Source: an uncultured Eubacteriales bacterium | Lineage (GTDB): Bacteria; Bacillota; Clostridia; Lachnospirales; Anaerotignaceae | NCBI GenBank assembly: GCA_959604475.1 | Contig: CAUHBX010000059.1 | Location: 1 to 6,335, forward strand | DNA length: 6,335 nucleotides | Direction of reading: 5' to 3' | Shown here: piece after piece, positions 1 through 5,704 of the stretch | How positions within the stretch are numbered: the stretch's first letter is position 1 | How the letters are laid out: each line of letters begins with the position of its first letter | Translations under genes and position numbers: made by a program | Notes under the pieces: model-generated | The model's database searches: none | The model's input: only the letters and a program-made list of their open reading frames with translations | Told to the model about the DNA's origin: nothing

Positions 1-333
1 AATTACCGCAGCAACGTCGTCTCCGTAATATCTGACTCTGCTTGTAAGCAGAAGCCTGTCGGCAACGTCCTGATGATGGGGGTCTGTTGACCACGGATGT
101 CCCGCTGTGGGAAATTTATACTGCGGCACGTCAAAACAGGTAACTATCCTGACAACACCCGGTATCTTTTCCGCCTCGGAAATATCCAGAGATTTTACAA
201 CCCCGTTAGCTATTGTGGACCTGAATACCTTAGCTACCAAAAAATTTTTTTCAGCCATATCATCGGTATATTTAGCGCGTCCTGTAACCTTCTCAAAGGC
301 GTCCACACGCTTTTCGCTTACACCAACAGCCAT
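1..333 (-). CDS. xdhA: XdhA-like molybdenum-binding subunit of xanthine dehydrogenase (N-terminal part; runs off left edge)
   Basis: The first 111 codons of a minus-strand gene are present and open to the window edge. The start is the ATG at 331-333, preceded by a purine-rich Shine-Dalgarno (AAAGGGGTG, complement of 341-349). The protein begins MAVGVSEKRVDAFEKVTGRA, then KYTDDM, SEAEKIPGVV and GHPWSTDPHHQDVADR, and ends at the edge in YYGDDVAAVI. This is the typical start of the aldehyde oxidase/xanthine dehydrogenase a/b-hammerhead domain that precedes the molybdopterin-binding domain. It has no N-terminal [2Fe-2S] domain, so it should be the separate molybdenum subunit of a heteromeric enzyme, whose FAD and Fe-S subunits would lie further left, outside the window. 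In the family the reaction is hydroxylation of xanthine or hypoxanthine to urate in the cytoplasm. It is homologous to residues about 163-262 of the divergent neighbour. The catalytic half is not visible, so substrate is inferred. Confidence 0.85.
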   Translation of the reverse strand, partial: MAVGVSEKRVDAFEKVTGRAKYTDDMAEKNFLVAKVFRSTIANGVVKSLDISEAEKIPGVVRIVTCFDVPQYKFPTAGHPWSTDPHHQDVADRLLLTSRVRYYGDDVAAVI

Positions 334-371
334 ATTTATTCACCCCTTTGTATAGATAATGCTTTTTTGAT

Positions 372-407
372 TATTTGAATTATAACATTAAACTAAAAGT
401 AAATAAA
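372..407 (-). promoter_or_regulatory. Probable promoter of the xdhA-like gene (extended -10)
   Basis: On the minus strand a perfect TATAAT lies at complement 379-384, with the TG of an extended -10 at complement 386-387 (TGTTATAAT). The -35 at the usual 17-base spacing is poor (TTTATT, complement 402-407), which fits an extended -10 promoter or one that needs an activator. Transcription would begin near 372, giving a leader of about 40 bases. The -35 region touches the left arm of the dyad at 405-467, so a protein bound there could act on this promoter. Confidence 0.55.
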
Positions 408-467
408 GCCGTTGGCAAAAAATGCATTATCCTCAATATAGAATAACGCACTATTGTCAACGGCCTT
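405..467. promoter_or_regulatory. Long interrupted dyad / potential hairpin between divergent dehydrogenase genes
   Basis: The outer arms 405-418 (AAAGCCGTTGGCAA) and 454-467 (TTGTCAACGGCCTT) pair at 12 of 14 positions, with one G-T wobble and one mismatch. Inside them 424-430 (GCATTAT) and 443-449 (ATAACGC) pair at 6 of 7 positions, about the same centre (436). The whole therefore folds as one hairpin with an internal bulge. It has no following T-run, so it is not an ordinary terminator. It could be a regulator-binding site, a cruciform, or a structured leader RNA of the plus-strand gene if transcription starts upstream of it. A possible plus-strand promoter (TTGGCA 412-417, 19-base spacer, TATAGA 437-442) sits within it but is weak. 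Confidence 0.5.
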
Positions 468-476
468 GAATAACGC
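441..476. repeat. Pair of GAATAACGC direct repeats with two related copies nearby
   Basis: GAATAACGC occurs exactly at 441-449 and 468-476, 27 bases apart. A related GATAATGC is at 355-362, and its exact reverse complement GCATTATC is at 424-431. All copies lie between the two divergent dehydrogenase genes. They may be half-sites for a regulator of both genes. The copy number is small and the region AT-rich, so chance is not excluded. Confidence 0.35.
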
Positions 477-508
477 TGTTTAAAATGATACCATGAATAT
501 AATAAAAC

Positions 509-518
509 GGAGAGGGAG
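509..518 (+). promoter_or_regulatory. Ribosome binding site that decides the xdh start
   Basis: GGAGAGGGAG lies 7 bases before the ATG at 526. It falls downstream of the other in-frame ATG at 493, which itself has no Shine-Dalgarno (AAAATGATACC precedes it). The shorter protein is therefore preferred. Confidence 0.8.
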
Positions 519-525
519 CGATATT

Positions 526-3084
526 ATGTCCGTATTTACAGTAAACGGCATTTCATACACAGTTACCGAAAACGTAAGACTAATGACATTTTTAAGAGAC
601 AGCCTCAGACTTACCTCCGTAAAAAACGGCTGTGCGGAAGGAGCCTGCGGAACCTGTACCGTGCTTATAGACGGAAGGGCACAAAAGGCATGCGTACAGA
701 AGACCGAAAACCTTGACGGAAAAAGCATAACCACAACTGAGGGTTTAACAGACAGAGAAAAAGTTGTATACAGCTACGCCTTCTCTCACGCAGGTGCGGT
801 TCAGTGCGGATTTTGCATACCCGGTATGGTAATCTGCGCCAAGGCGCTGCTGGATAAAAATCCAACCCCCTCACGTGAAGATATAAAATCAGCTATAAAA
901 AATAACATATGCCGCTGTACTGGCTACAAAAAGATTGAGGACGCCATACTTATGGCCGCCGAAATATTCAGAAGCAATCAAGAAATAAACGAGCCCGTTC
1001 CTACCGGCCTATTAGGAGAGAGCATGGCCCGTGTCGATGCCGCCGCAAAGGTTACAGGCGTGGCCAAATACGCCGATGATTACTATATGGAAAATATGCT
1101 TGCCGGTTCGGCGTTAAGAAGCGAATATCCCAGGGCGAGAGTACTGTCAATAGACACCTCCGAGGCTGAAAAGCTGGACGGCGTTGTTTGTGTAATGACC
1201 GCGGCAGACATACCCGGAACGCAAAAGGTGGGACATCTTAAGCGCGACTGGGATGTCATGGTTCCAGTCGGTGGGATAACCCACTATTTAGGCGACACAA
1301 TAGCGCTTATAGCGGCAGAAACTGATGAAGTACTTGAACAGGCTAAAAAACTTATCAGAGTCGTATATGAACCGCTTGAAGGAGTATTTTCCCCAAATGA
1401 GGCAATGAAAGACGGCGCGCCGCTTGTACATGAGGACGGAAACCTTTTGGCAAGCGACCACCTTGTACGCGGAAATGCCGATGAGGTAATCTTAAAAAGC
1501 AGGTATAAAGTCACAAACCACTACAGTGTACCATTTACAGAGCACGCGTTTATGGAGCCGGAATGTGCCGTGGCCTATCCGGAAGAAGGCGGCATACACA
1601 TAATAAGCGGGGACCAGGGTATATATCAAACACAGCGTGAATGCTCCGACGCCCTTGGCCTTCCCATTGAAAAGGTGCGCGTATCAGCGGCTATGGTAGG
1701 CGGCGGCTTCGGCGGGAAAGAGGATATGAGCGTACAGCACCATGCCGCGTTGCTTGCACAGGCAACAGGACGGCCTGTAAAGGTGCGCCTTACAAGGGCT
1801 GAAAGCATGCTTGTCCATCCGAAACGGCACGCCATGGAAATGGATTTCACTACGGCCTGCGATGAAAACGGCTATTTAACAGCTATGAAAGCGGTAATAA
1901 TATCTGATACAGGGGCTTATGCCAGTCTCGGCGGCCCTGTTTTGCAGAGGGCTTGTACGCATGCGGCAGGGCCGTATAATTATCAGGTTATTGACATTAC
2001 CGGTAAGGCTTATTATACGAACAATCCGCCTGCCGGAGCATTCAGGGGCTTCGGCGTTACGCAAAGCTGCTTTGCTACTGAGTGCAACTTGAACCAGCTG
2101 GCTGAAATGGCTGGACTGTCCCCATTTGAGATACGCTACCGCAACGCGCTGAGGCCAGGCAACATATTGCCCAATGGACAGATAGCGGACGAAACTACGG
2201 CACTTGTGGAAACACTTGATGCAGTAAGGGATATATATGAAAGAAATCCCAAAGCAGGGATTGCGTGTGCGATGAAAAACAGCGGTTTGGGAGTTGGTGT
2301 ACCAGATACAGGCAGATGCAGGATAACGGTAAAGGACGGCACAGTTCATGTTACCTCCAGCGCCGCCTGTATAGGACAGGGCATGGGGACTGTGCAGGTA
2401 CAGATGATTTGCGAAACAACGGGAATTTCACCGGACAGAATAATATACAATCCCCCAGATACAAAAATATCACCCAACGCCGGAAATACTACGGCGTCAC
2501 GCCAAACTTTGTTTACAGGCGAAGCTGCGGTAAGGGCCGCAAAAGCGCTTAAGGAGGCCATAGAGGAAGAAGGCTCTCTTGAAGCCCTTGAGGGCCGGGA
2601 ATTTTTAGGGGAATATACAGGCGTTACTGATAAGCTCGGGGCCGACAAAGAAAATCCTGTCAGCCATATTGCCTACGGCTACGCAACACATCTTGTGGAG
2701 CTGAACGACAGCGGAGCAATTGAGCGGGTTGTGGCAGTGCACGATGTTGGAACCCCGGTAAACCCCAAATCCGTGGAAGGCCAGATTGAAGGCGGCGTTG
2801 TTATGAGCCTCGGATATGCCCTTACTGAGGACTATCCCCTAAGTGAGGGAAGGCCCACCGCAAGGTTTGGAACCCTTGGGCTGTTCAGGGCCGATAAAAC
2901 TCCTGAAATAAAATCATATGCAATAGGCAAAAAGATAAGGGGGCTGGCTTACGGCGCTAAGGGAATAGGCGAAATAGCCTCAATACCAACTGCTCCTGCT
3001 GTTCAGCTTGCCTATTATAACTACGACGGTAAATTCAGAACAAAGCTTCCTCTTGAGGAGACGCCCTACAGCAGGAAGAAATAG
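526..3084 (+). CDS. xdh: Selenium-dependent xanthine dehydrogenase family molybdenum hydroxylase
   Basis: 852 residues. The ATG at 526 is chosen over the in-frame ATG at 493 because GGAGAGGGAG (509-518) lies 7 bases upstream of it and the protein then begins MSVFTVNGISYTV, as family members do. Residues 1-75 are a plant-type [2Fe-2S] domain (C36, C41, C44, C56). Residues 80-150 are the helical second [2Fe-2S] domain (C94-GF-C97, C129-R-C131). Residues about 163-285 are the a/b hammerhead, and the rest binds molybdopterin: VGGGFGGKED at 391-400, GAFRGFG at 504-510, IGQGMGT at 616-622, and KGIGE with the probable catalytic base E816. There is no FAD domain, so electrons must leave through another protein. 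Its layout and length match Desulfovibrio aldehyde oxidoreductase. Its wording, including TASRQTLFTG and YAIGKKIRGLAYGAKGIGE, fits the selenium-dependent xanthine dehydrogenase family, in which selenium is a ligand of molybdenum and not selenocysteine. No in-frame TGA is present. Purine hydroxylation is inferred from family, and the accessory genes (ssnA, yqeB, yqeC type) are not in view. Confidence 0.9.
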   Translation: MSVFTVNGISYTVTENVRLMTFLRDSLRLTSVKNGCAEGACGTCTVLIDGRAQKACVQKTENLDGKSITTTEGLTDREKVVYSYAFSHAGAVQCGFCIPGMVICAKALLDKNPTPSREDIKSAIKNNICRCTGYKKIEDAILMAAEIFRSNQEINEPVPTGLLGESMARVDAAAKVTGVAKYADDYYMENMLAGSALRSEYPRARVLSIDTSEAEKLDGVVCVMTAADIPGTQKVGHLKRDWDVMVPVGGITHYLGDTIALIAAETDEVLEQAKKLIRVVYEPLEGVFSPNEAMKDGAPLVHEDGNLLASDHLVRGNADEVILKSRYKVTNHYSVPFTEHAFMEPECAVAYPEEGGIHIISGDQGIYQTQRECSDALGLPIEKVRVSAAMVGGGFGGKEDMSVQHHAALLAQATGRPVKVRLTRAESMLVHPKRHAMEMDFTTACDENGYLTAMKAVIISDTGAYASLGGPVLQRACTHAAGPYNYQVIDITGKAYYTNNPPAGAFRGFGVTQSCFATECNLNQLAEMAGLSPFEIRYRNALRPGNILPNGQIADETTALVETLDAVRDIYERNPKAGIACAMKNSGLGVGVPDTGRCRITVKDGTVHVTSSAACIGQGMGTVQVQMICETTGISPDRIIYNPPDTKISPNAGNTTASRQTLFTGEAAVRAAKALKEAIEEEGSLEALEGREFLGEYTGVTDKLGADKENPVSHIAYGYATHLVELNDSGAIERVVAVHDVGTPVNPKSVEGQIEGGVVMSLGYALTEDYPLSEGRPTARFGTLGLFRADKTPEIKSYAIGKKIRGLAYGAKGIGEIASIPTAPAVQLAYYNYDGKFRTKLPLEETPYSRKK

Positions 3085-3116
3085 AAAAAGGACGGTATTT
3101 TATACCGTCCTTTTTT
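3085..3116. terminator. Bidirectional intrinsic terminator between convergent genes
   Basis: A perfect 9-bp stem (GGACGGTAT 3090-3098, ATACCGTCC 3102-3110) with a TTT loop is flanked by AAAAA (3085-3089) and TTTTTT (3111-3116). It begins directly after the xdh stop codon, so it ends plus-strand transcription. Read on the minus strand it has the same form, with a T-run from 3085-3089, and can stop transcription from the transporter gene about 100 bases away. The A and T runs can extend the stem to 14 bp. Confidence 0.92.
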
Positions 3117-3219
3117 ATTTCCTCTATCCGCTTAATCTAGCCGCCCTGCGACTTTCCTGTCCTTCGTCTTCAACGCCCCTGACCGCTTTTGTAGTAACAC
3201 TGCTTGTAGAGGTCAAGGT

Positions 3220-4560
3220 TTATCCTATTCCTCCGTATATAATACCAAGTACAAACACAACTGCCGCTAAGGGGACATAAACGTACTTAGCCAGAGGCTT
3301 AAAGTACCTGCCAAGCGGTTTCCGCCTTCCTGTCTCCAGTTCGTCCTTTATTTCGTCATAACCAAGTATGTAGTAAATGGAAACAGCTCCGAGCACTGCT
3401 CCAAACGGAACAACTATTATTGTTATAAAGTCCATCCAGCTGCCAACCTTCGGTTCGGCCTCTAGAAACAGTCCAACCAGAAAGGCTATACCTGCACAAA
3501 GTGCAACAGCCGCCTTTCTGGGAAGCTTAAACCTTGTCTGCCACGACTCGCTTACGGCCTCAAACATATTTATAAGGCTAGTTATTCCCGCAAAAACAAC
3601 AGATATGAAAAATACCACTGCAAACAGCTGGCCCATAGGCATTTGCCTGAATATACTGGGAAGCGTTATAAACATAAGCGGAGGACCCGCATTCGGTTCT
3701 ATTCCAAAAGCAAACACAGCCGGCATTATAGCCAACGCGGCAAGCATAGCGGCTATTGTATCAAAAACAGCGGTACGTACCGACGCCTTGGGTATATCCT
3801 CACCCTTGCCAAGATAGGTACCATACACAATCATACCTGAACCGGTTATAGAAAGGGAGAAAAATGCCTGTCCCATTGCCATTACCCATGTATCTACATT
3901 TAAAAGCTGGCTCCAGTCGGGTACAAATAAGAACTTATATCCCTCTGTGGCTCCCGGCAGAAATGCCACCCTTACGGCAAGAACTGCAAAAAGTATAAAA
4001 AATGCCGGCATAAGTATCTTATTTATCTTTTCAATCCCCTTTGTCGCGCCAAACATAAGTATCACTGCGGCAAGTATAACGACAATTGCATGCCAGGGAA
4101 TACTTCCGAAATTTCCTGTGGCCTGTGCAAAATAAGAAGCCGCGTCCTCTGTAAGGATAGCTCCTGTTACAGAGCCCGCCAAAGACCTAAGGACCCATCC
4201 TACAATTACAGAATAGCCAATCGCTATTCCAAGGGAGCCCATCAGAGGTATCCAGCCCATAATATATCCGAGTTTCCCTTTTCCTATTTTATTCCAGCAG
4301 TATTCATATGCTCCAAGTGTTCCTGTTTTTGCCCTTCTTCCTATGGCAAACTCCGCAGAGAGCCCTACAAGGCCAAACAGCGCTACAAATAAAATGTACG
4401 GTACAAGAAACGCTCCGCCGCCGTACTGTCCGACACGGTACGGGAACATCCATATATTGCCCATGCCTACCGCCGAGCCAACACATGCAAGCACAAATCC
4501 AAGCCCTGTGCCAAAACCCCCATTTTGGTGTGTGGAATTGGTATTTTCTTTATTTTTCAT
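3220..4560 (-). CDS. Sodium-dependent transporter, NSS (SNF) family, 11-helix bacterial type
   Basis: 446 residues when started at complement 4558-4560, where AGGAGG (complement 4565-4570) sits just upstream. The in-frame ATG at 4710 lacks such a site and would run back over the divergent promoters. Neurotransmitter:sodium symporters bring amino acids or amines into the cell with Na+. The N-terminus carries the family signature (GSAVGMGN, residues 28-35, then FPY, then GGGAF-VPY). The unwound helix-6 region reads GQAFFSLSITGSGMIVYG. Helix 8 has GITSLINM, in the place of the Na2-site Thr-Ser. I count 11 likely membrane helices, the last being VYVPLAAVVFVLGIIYGG at the C-terminus. This is the number reported for bacterial members such as Tyt1, against 12 in LeuT. 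The residue matching LeuT Arg30 of the outer gate is Met38 here, while the partner Asp seems kept (D377 in WMDFI). The substrate cannot be read from sequence. It is divergent from a LysR-type gene that probably regulates it. Confidence 0.93.
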   Translation of the reverse strand: MKNKENTNSTHQNGGFGTGLGFVLACVGSAVGMGNIWMFPYRVGQYGGGAFLVPYILFVALFGLVGLSAEFAIGRRAKTGTLGAYEYCWNKIGKGKLGYIMGWIPLMGSLGIAIGYSVIVGWVLRSLAGSVTGAILTEDAASYFAQATGNFGSIPWHAIVVILAAVILMFGATKGIEKINKILMPAFFILFAVLAVRVAFLPGATEGYKFLFVPDWSQLLNVDTWVMAMGQAFFSLSITGSGMIVYGTYLGKGEDIPKASVRTAVFDTIAAMLAALAIMPAVFAFGIEPNAGPPLMFITLPSIFRQMPMGQLFAVVFFISVVFAGITSLINMFEAVSESWQTRFKLPRKAAVALCAGIAFLVGLFLEAEPKVGSWMDFITIIVVPFGAVLGAVSIYYILGYDEIKDELETGRRKPLGRYFKPLAKYVYVPLAAVVFVLGIIYGGIG

Positions 4561-4564
4561 AATT

Positions 4565-4570
4565 CCTCCT
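4565..4570 (-). promoter_or_regulatory. Ribosome binding site that decides the transporter start
   Basis: AGGAGG (within AAAAGGAGG) lies on the minus strand 4 bases before the ATG at 4560. It supports this start over the in-frame upstream ATGs at 4629 and 4710. Confidence 0.8.
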
Positions 4571-4594
4571 TTTATTTCCTGCCAAGGCGCTAAC

Positions 4595-4620
4595 GTACAG
4601 GCATTGCCCCTGCCTGATAC
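4595..4620 (-). promoter_or_regulatory. Hairpin in the transporter mRNA leader
   Basis: CAGGCA (4598-4603) and TGCCTG (4611-4616) pair perfectly around a 7-base loop. GTA (4595-4597) and TAC (4618-4620) extend the stem past one bulged base. It lies in the predicted 88-base leader of the transporter mRNA, about 25 bases upstream of its Shine-Dalgarno. No T-run follows, so it is not a terminator. I do not recognise it as part of a known riboswitch. It may affect mRNA stability or be incidental. Confidence 0.35.
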
Positions 4621-4635
4621 AGCCTTCATAATAGG

Positions 4636-4664
4636 TTGACTAACCTTAGTATTAATTATATACT
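4636..4664 (+). promoter_or_regulatory. Promoter of the LysR-type regulator gene
   Basis: TTGACT (4636-4641) and TATACT (4659-4664) are separated by 17 bases, a near-consensus vegetative promoter. Transcription would start near 4671, about 67 bases before the gene. The -35 lies inside a short dyad, AGGTT-N4-AACCT (4633-4646). The -10 overlaps that of the opposite promoter. Confidence 0.75.
4648..4664. promoter_or_regulatory. Candidate LysR-type operator over the overlapping -10 elements
   Basis: AGTAT (4648-4652), seven bases, then ATACT (4660-4664) form a 17-base dyad containing the T-N11-A pattern (T4650, A4662) typical of LysR binding sites. It covers both -10 boxes. A bound regulator here would block lysR, as in usual autorepression, and could also block the transporter promoter. 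A second dyad, CTAT-N3-ATAG (4695-4705), lies upstream of the transporter -35, where an activating contact might be made. AT-rich sequence yields such dyads by chance, so this is a candidate only. Confidence 0.45.
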
Positions 4665-4683
4665 TTTGGTAAAGATTTGTAAA
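4655..4683 (-). promoter_or_regulatory. Promoter of the NSS transporter gene
   Basis: On the minus strand TTTACA (complement 4678-4683), a 17-base spacer and a perfect TATAAT (complement 4655-4660) form a good promoter. Transcription would start near 4648. Its -10 shares bases 4659-4660 with the -10 of the lysR promoter, so the two promoters probably compete for RNA polymerase. Confidence 0.75.
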
Positions 4684-4737
4684 ACCGATAATTTCTATGA
4701 TATAGTTCAATTTTTTCGATATATGGAGGATATGGAT

Positions 4738-5622
4738 ATGGAATTGAGAAACGTAAGAACATTTTTATGCGCCGCGGAGCAGTGCAGCTTTTCTAAGGCC
4801 GCGGATATTCTGGGATATTCCCAGTCTACGGTCACAACCCAGATACAGCAGCTGGAGCAGGAATTTGACACCCTGCTATTTGAGCGTATTCATAAAACAG
4901 TAAGGCTTACAGCCTCGGGCAGTGAATTCATTAACTATGCGCAAAAGCTTCTCAGAACCGCTGAGGACGCCAAGTCAGCAATGAAAAAGCTTCCCGATGA
5001 AAGCGGCGAGCTGAGAATAGCAATGGCGGAATCACTGTGTTTTTCTTTTTTCCCCGATATACTGGAAATTTATCATAAAAAGTATCCTAAGGTGGAACTC
5101 TGTATTATGACAGGCGGAACCGATGATATATTTTATATGCTTCGCCACAATGAAACTGATATGGTATACACCCTGGACAGGAAAATATATTCCTCTGACC
5201 TTATTTCAGCATTAGAAAAGGAAGAGGAAGTGTGTTTTGTCGCCTCTCCTTCCCATCCCGCCGCTAAAGGCCAGTTTACGCTGGAGGAAACGGCCGGCTT
5301 TGATTTTCTTCTGACTGAAAGGGACATGAGCTACAGGAAGCATCTTGACGAGCTGATGGCCTCCAAATCTCTGGAAATACGTCCGTTTTTAGAGCTGGGA
5401 AACGTAAACACAATTAAAACGCTTGTGGAAAGAGGCGTAGGAGTCTCTTTTCTGCCGAGCTATGCGGTTAAGGAAAGCCTTGAGTCCGGCACCCTTGTAA
5501 AGGTAAAAGTTTACGAAAAGCCAATAGGGGTATGGAGGCAGCTTCTGTATCACAAAAATAAATGGGTTACACCGCAAATGCAGGCAATGGTAGACCTAAT
5601 TAAAAAATTTGAAAAAAATTAA
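4738..5622 (+). CDS. LysR-family transcriptional regulator
   Basis: 294 residues, the usual size for the family. The start is taken at ATG 4738, 8 bases after GGAGG (4725-4729). ATGs at 4723 and 4732 are too near or upstream of that site, and one at 4636 would fall inside the promoter. The winged helix-turn-helix fills residues 1-60 (VRTFLCAAEQCSFSKAADIL, then SQSTVTTQIQQLEQ and LFER), followed by the linker helix with RLTASG. Residues about 91-290 form the two-lobed effector-binding domain, with the late conserved stretch NTIKTLVERGVGVSFLPSYAV split over 224-244. It is divergent from the NSS transporter with overlapping promoters, the classic arrangement for a LysR regulator and its target. 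It therefore probably controls the transporter and itself in response to the transported compound or a product of it. The effector is unknown. No terminator follows it before the metal operon promoter. Confidence 0.95.
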   Translation: MELRNVRTFLCAAEQCSFSKAADILGYSQSTVTTQIQQLEQEFDTLLFERIHKTVRLTASGSEFINYAQKLLRTAEDAKSAMKKLPDESGELRIAMAESLCFSFFPDILEIYHKKYPKVELCIMTGGTDDIFYMLRHNETDMVYTLDRKIYSSDLISALEKEEEVCFVASPSHPAAKGQFTLEETAGFDFLLTERDMSYRKHLDELMASKSLEIRPFLELGNVNTIKTLVERGVGVSFLPSYAVKESLESGTLVKVKVYEKPIGVWRQLLYHKNKWVTPQMQAMVDLIKKFEKN

Positions 5623-5630
5623 AAAAGGGG

Positions 5631-5659
5631 TTGCATTATACGCATTCGTATCATATAAT
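5631..5659 (+). promoter_or_regulatory. Promoter of the metal-resistance operon
   Basis: TTGCAT (5631-5636), 17 bases, then a perfect TATAAT (5654-5659). A- and T-rich runs from about 5598 to 5626, partly within the end of the lysR gene, resemble an UP element. The predicted start is near 5666, just ahead of the operator palindrome. A smaller dyad, ATACG-CATT-CGTAT (5638-5651), fills the spacer. Confidence 0.85.
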
Positions 5660-5670
5660 AACATCATCAC

Positions 5671-5686
5671 TTGAACAATTGTTCAA
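5671..5686. promoter_or_regulatory. ArsR/SmtB-type operator palindrome
   Basis: TTGAACAATTGTTCAA is a perfect 16-bp palindrome. Its core TGAACA-N2-TGTTCA matches the form of SmtB/ArsR-family operators. It lies at about +6 to +21 of the predicted transcript and directly upstream of the repressor's ribosome binding site, so bound repressor would block initiation or early elongation. It is probably the autoregulatory site of the repressor encoded at 5705. Confidence 0.85.
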
Positions 5687-5704
5687 TTAAGGAGATGAAA
5701 AAAC

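Noticed and set aside
97..378. Plus-strand open frames over the left edge
   Set aside because: They are antisense to the clearly conserved XdhA-like coding sequence.
493..525. Longer amino-terminus for the dehydrogenase from ATG 493
   Set aside because: It has no Shine-Dalgarno, whereas ATG 526 does, and the extra residues are not part of the [2Fe-2S] domain.
334..525. Molybdenum-cofactor or purine riboswitch upstream of the dehydrogenase genes
   Set aside because: The region is too short and lacks the conserved purine-riboswitch loops or the multi-stem layout of the Moco RNA. Only the simple nested dyad is visible.
1876..2349. 157-codon minus-strand open frame inside the dehydrogenase
   Set aside because: It lies wholly within a well-conserved gene, resembles no family I know and has no ribosome binding site. 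It is a shadow frame.
526..3084. Selenocysteine in the selenium-dependent enzyme
   Set aside because: No in-frame TGA exists. In this family selenium is a labile molybdenum ligand.
3124..3219. Thirty-one open codons in frame after the transporter stop (ending in TAG at 3124-3126), reading as a hydrophilic, charged tail
   Set aside because: A run of this length without a stop is expected fairly often by chance. The transporter already ends after a complete last helix, and there is no start with a ribosome binding site for a separate small gene.
4561..4710. Longer transporter starting at 4710
   Set aside because: The extension runs across both divergent promoters and the regulatory region and lacks a ribosome binding site. 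ATG 4560 has AGGAGG.
4636..4737. Longer LysR protein from ATG 4636
   Set aside because: It would start at the -35 box of its own promoter. The family domain begins at the ATG at 4738.
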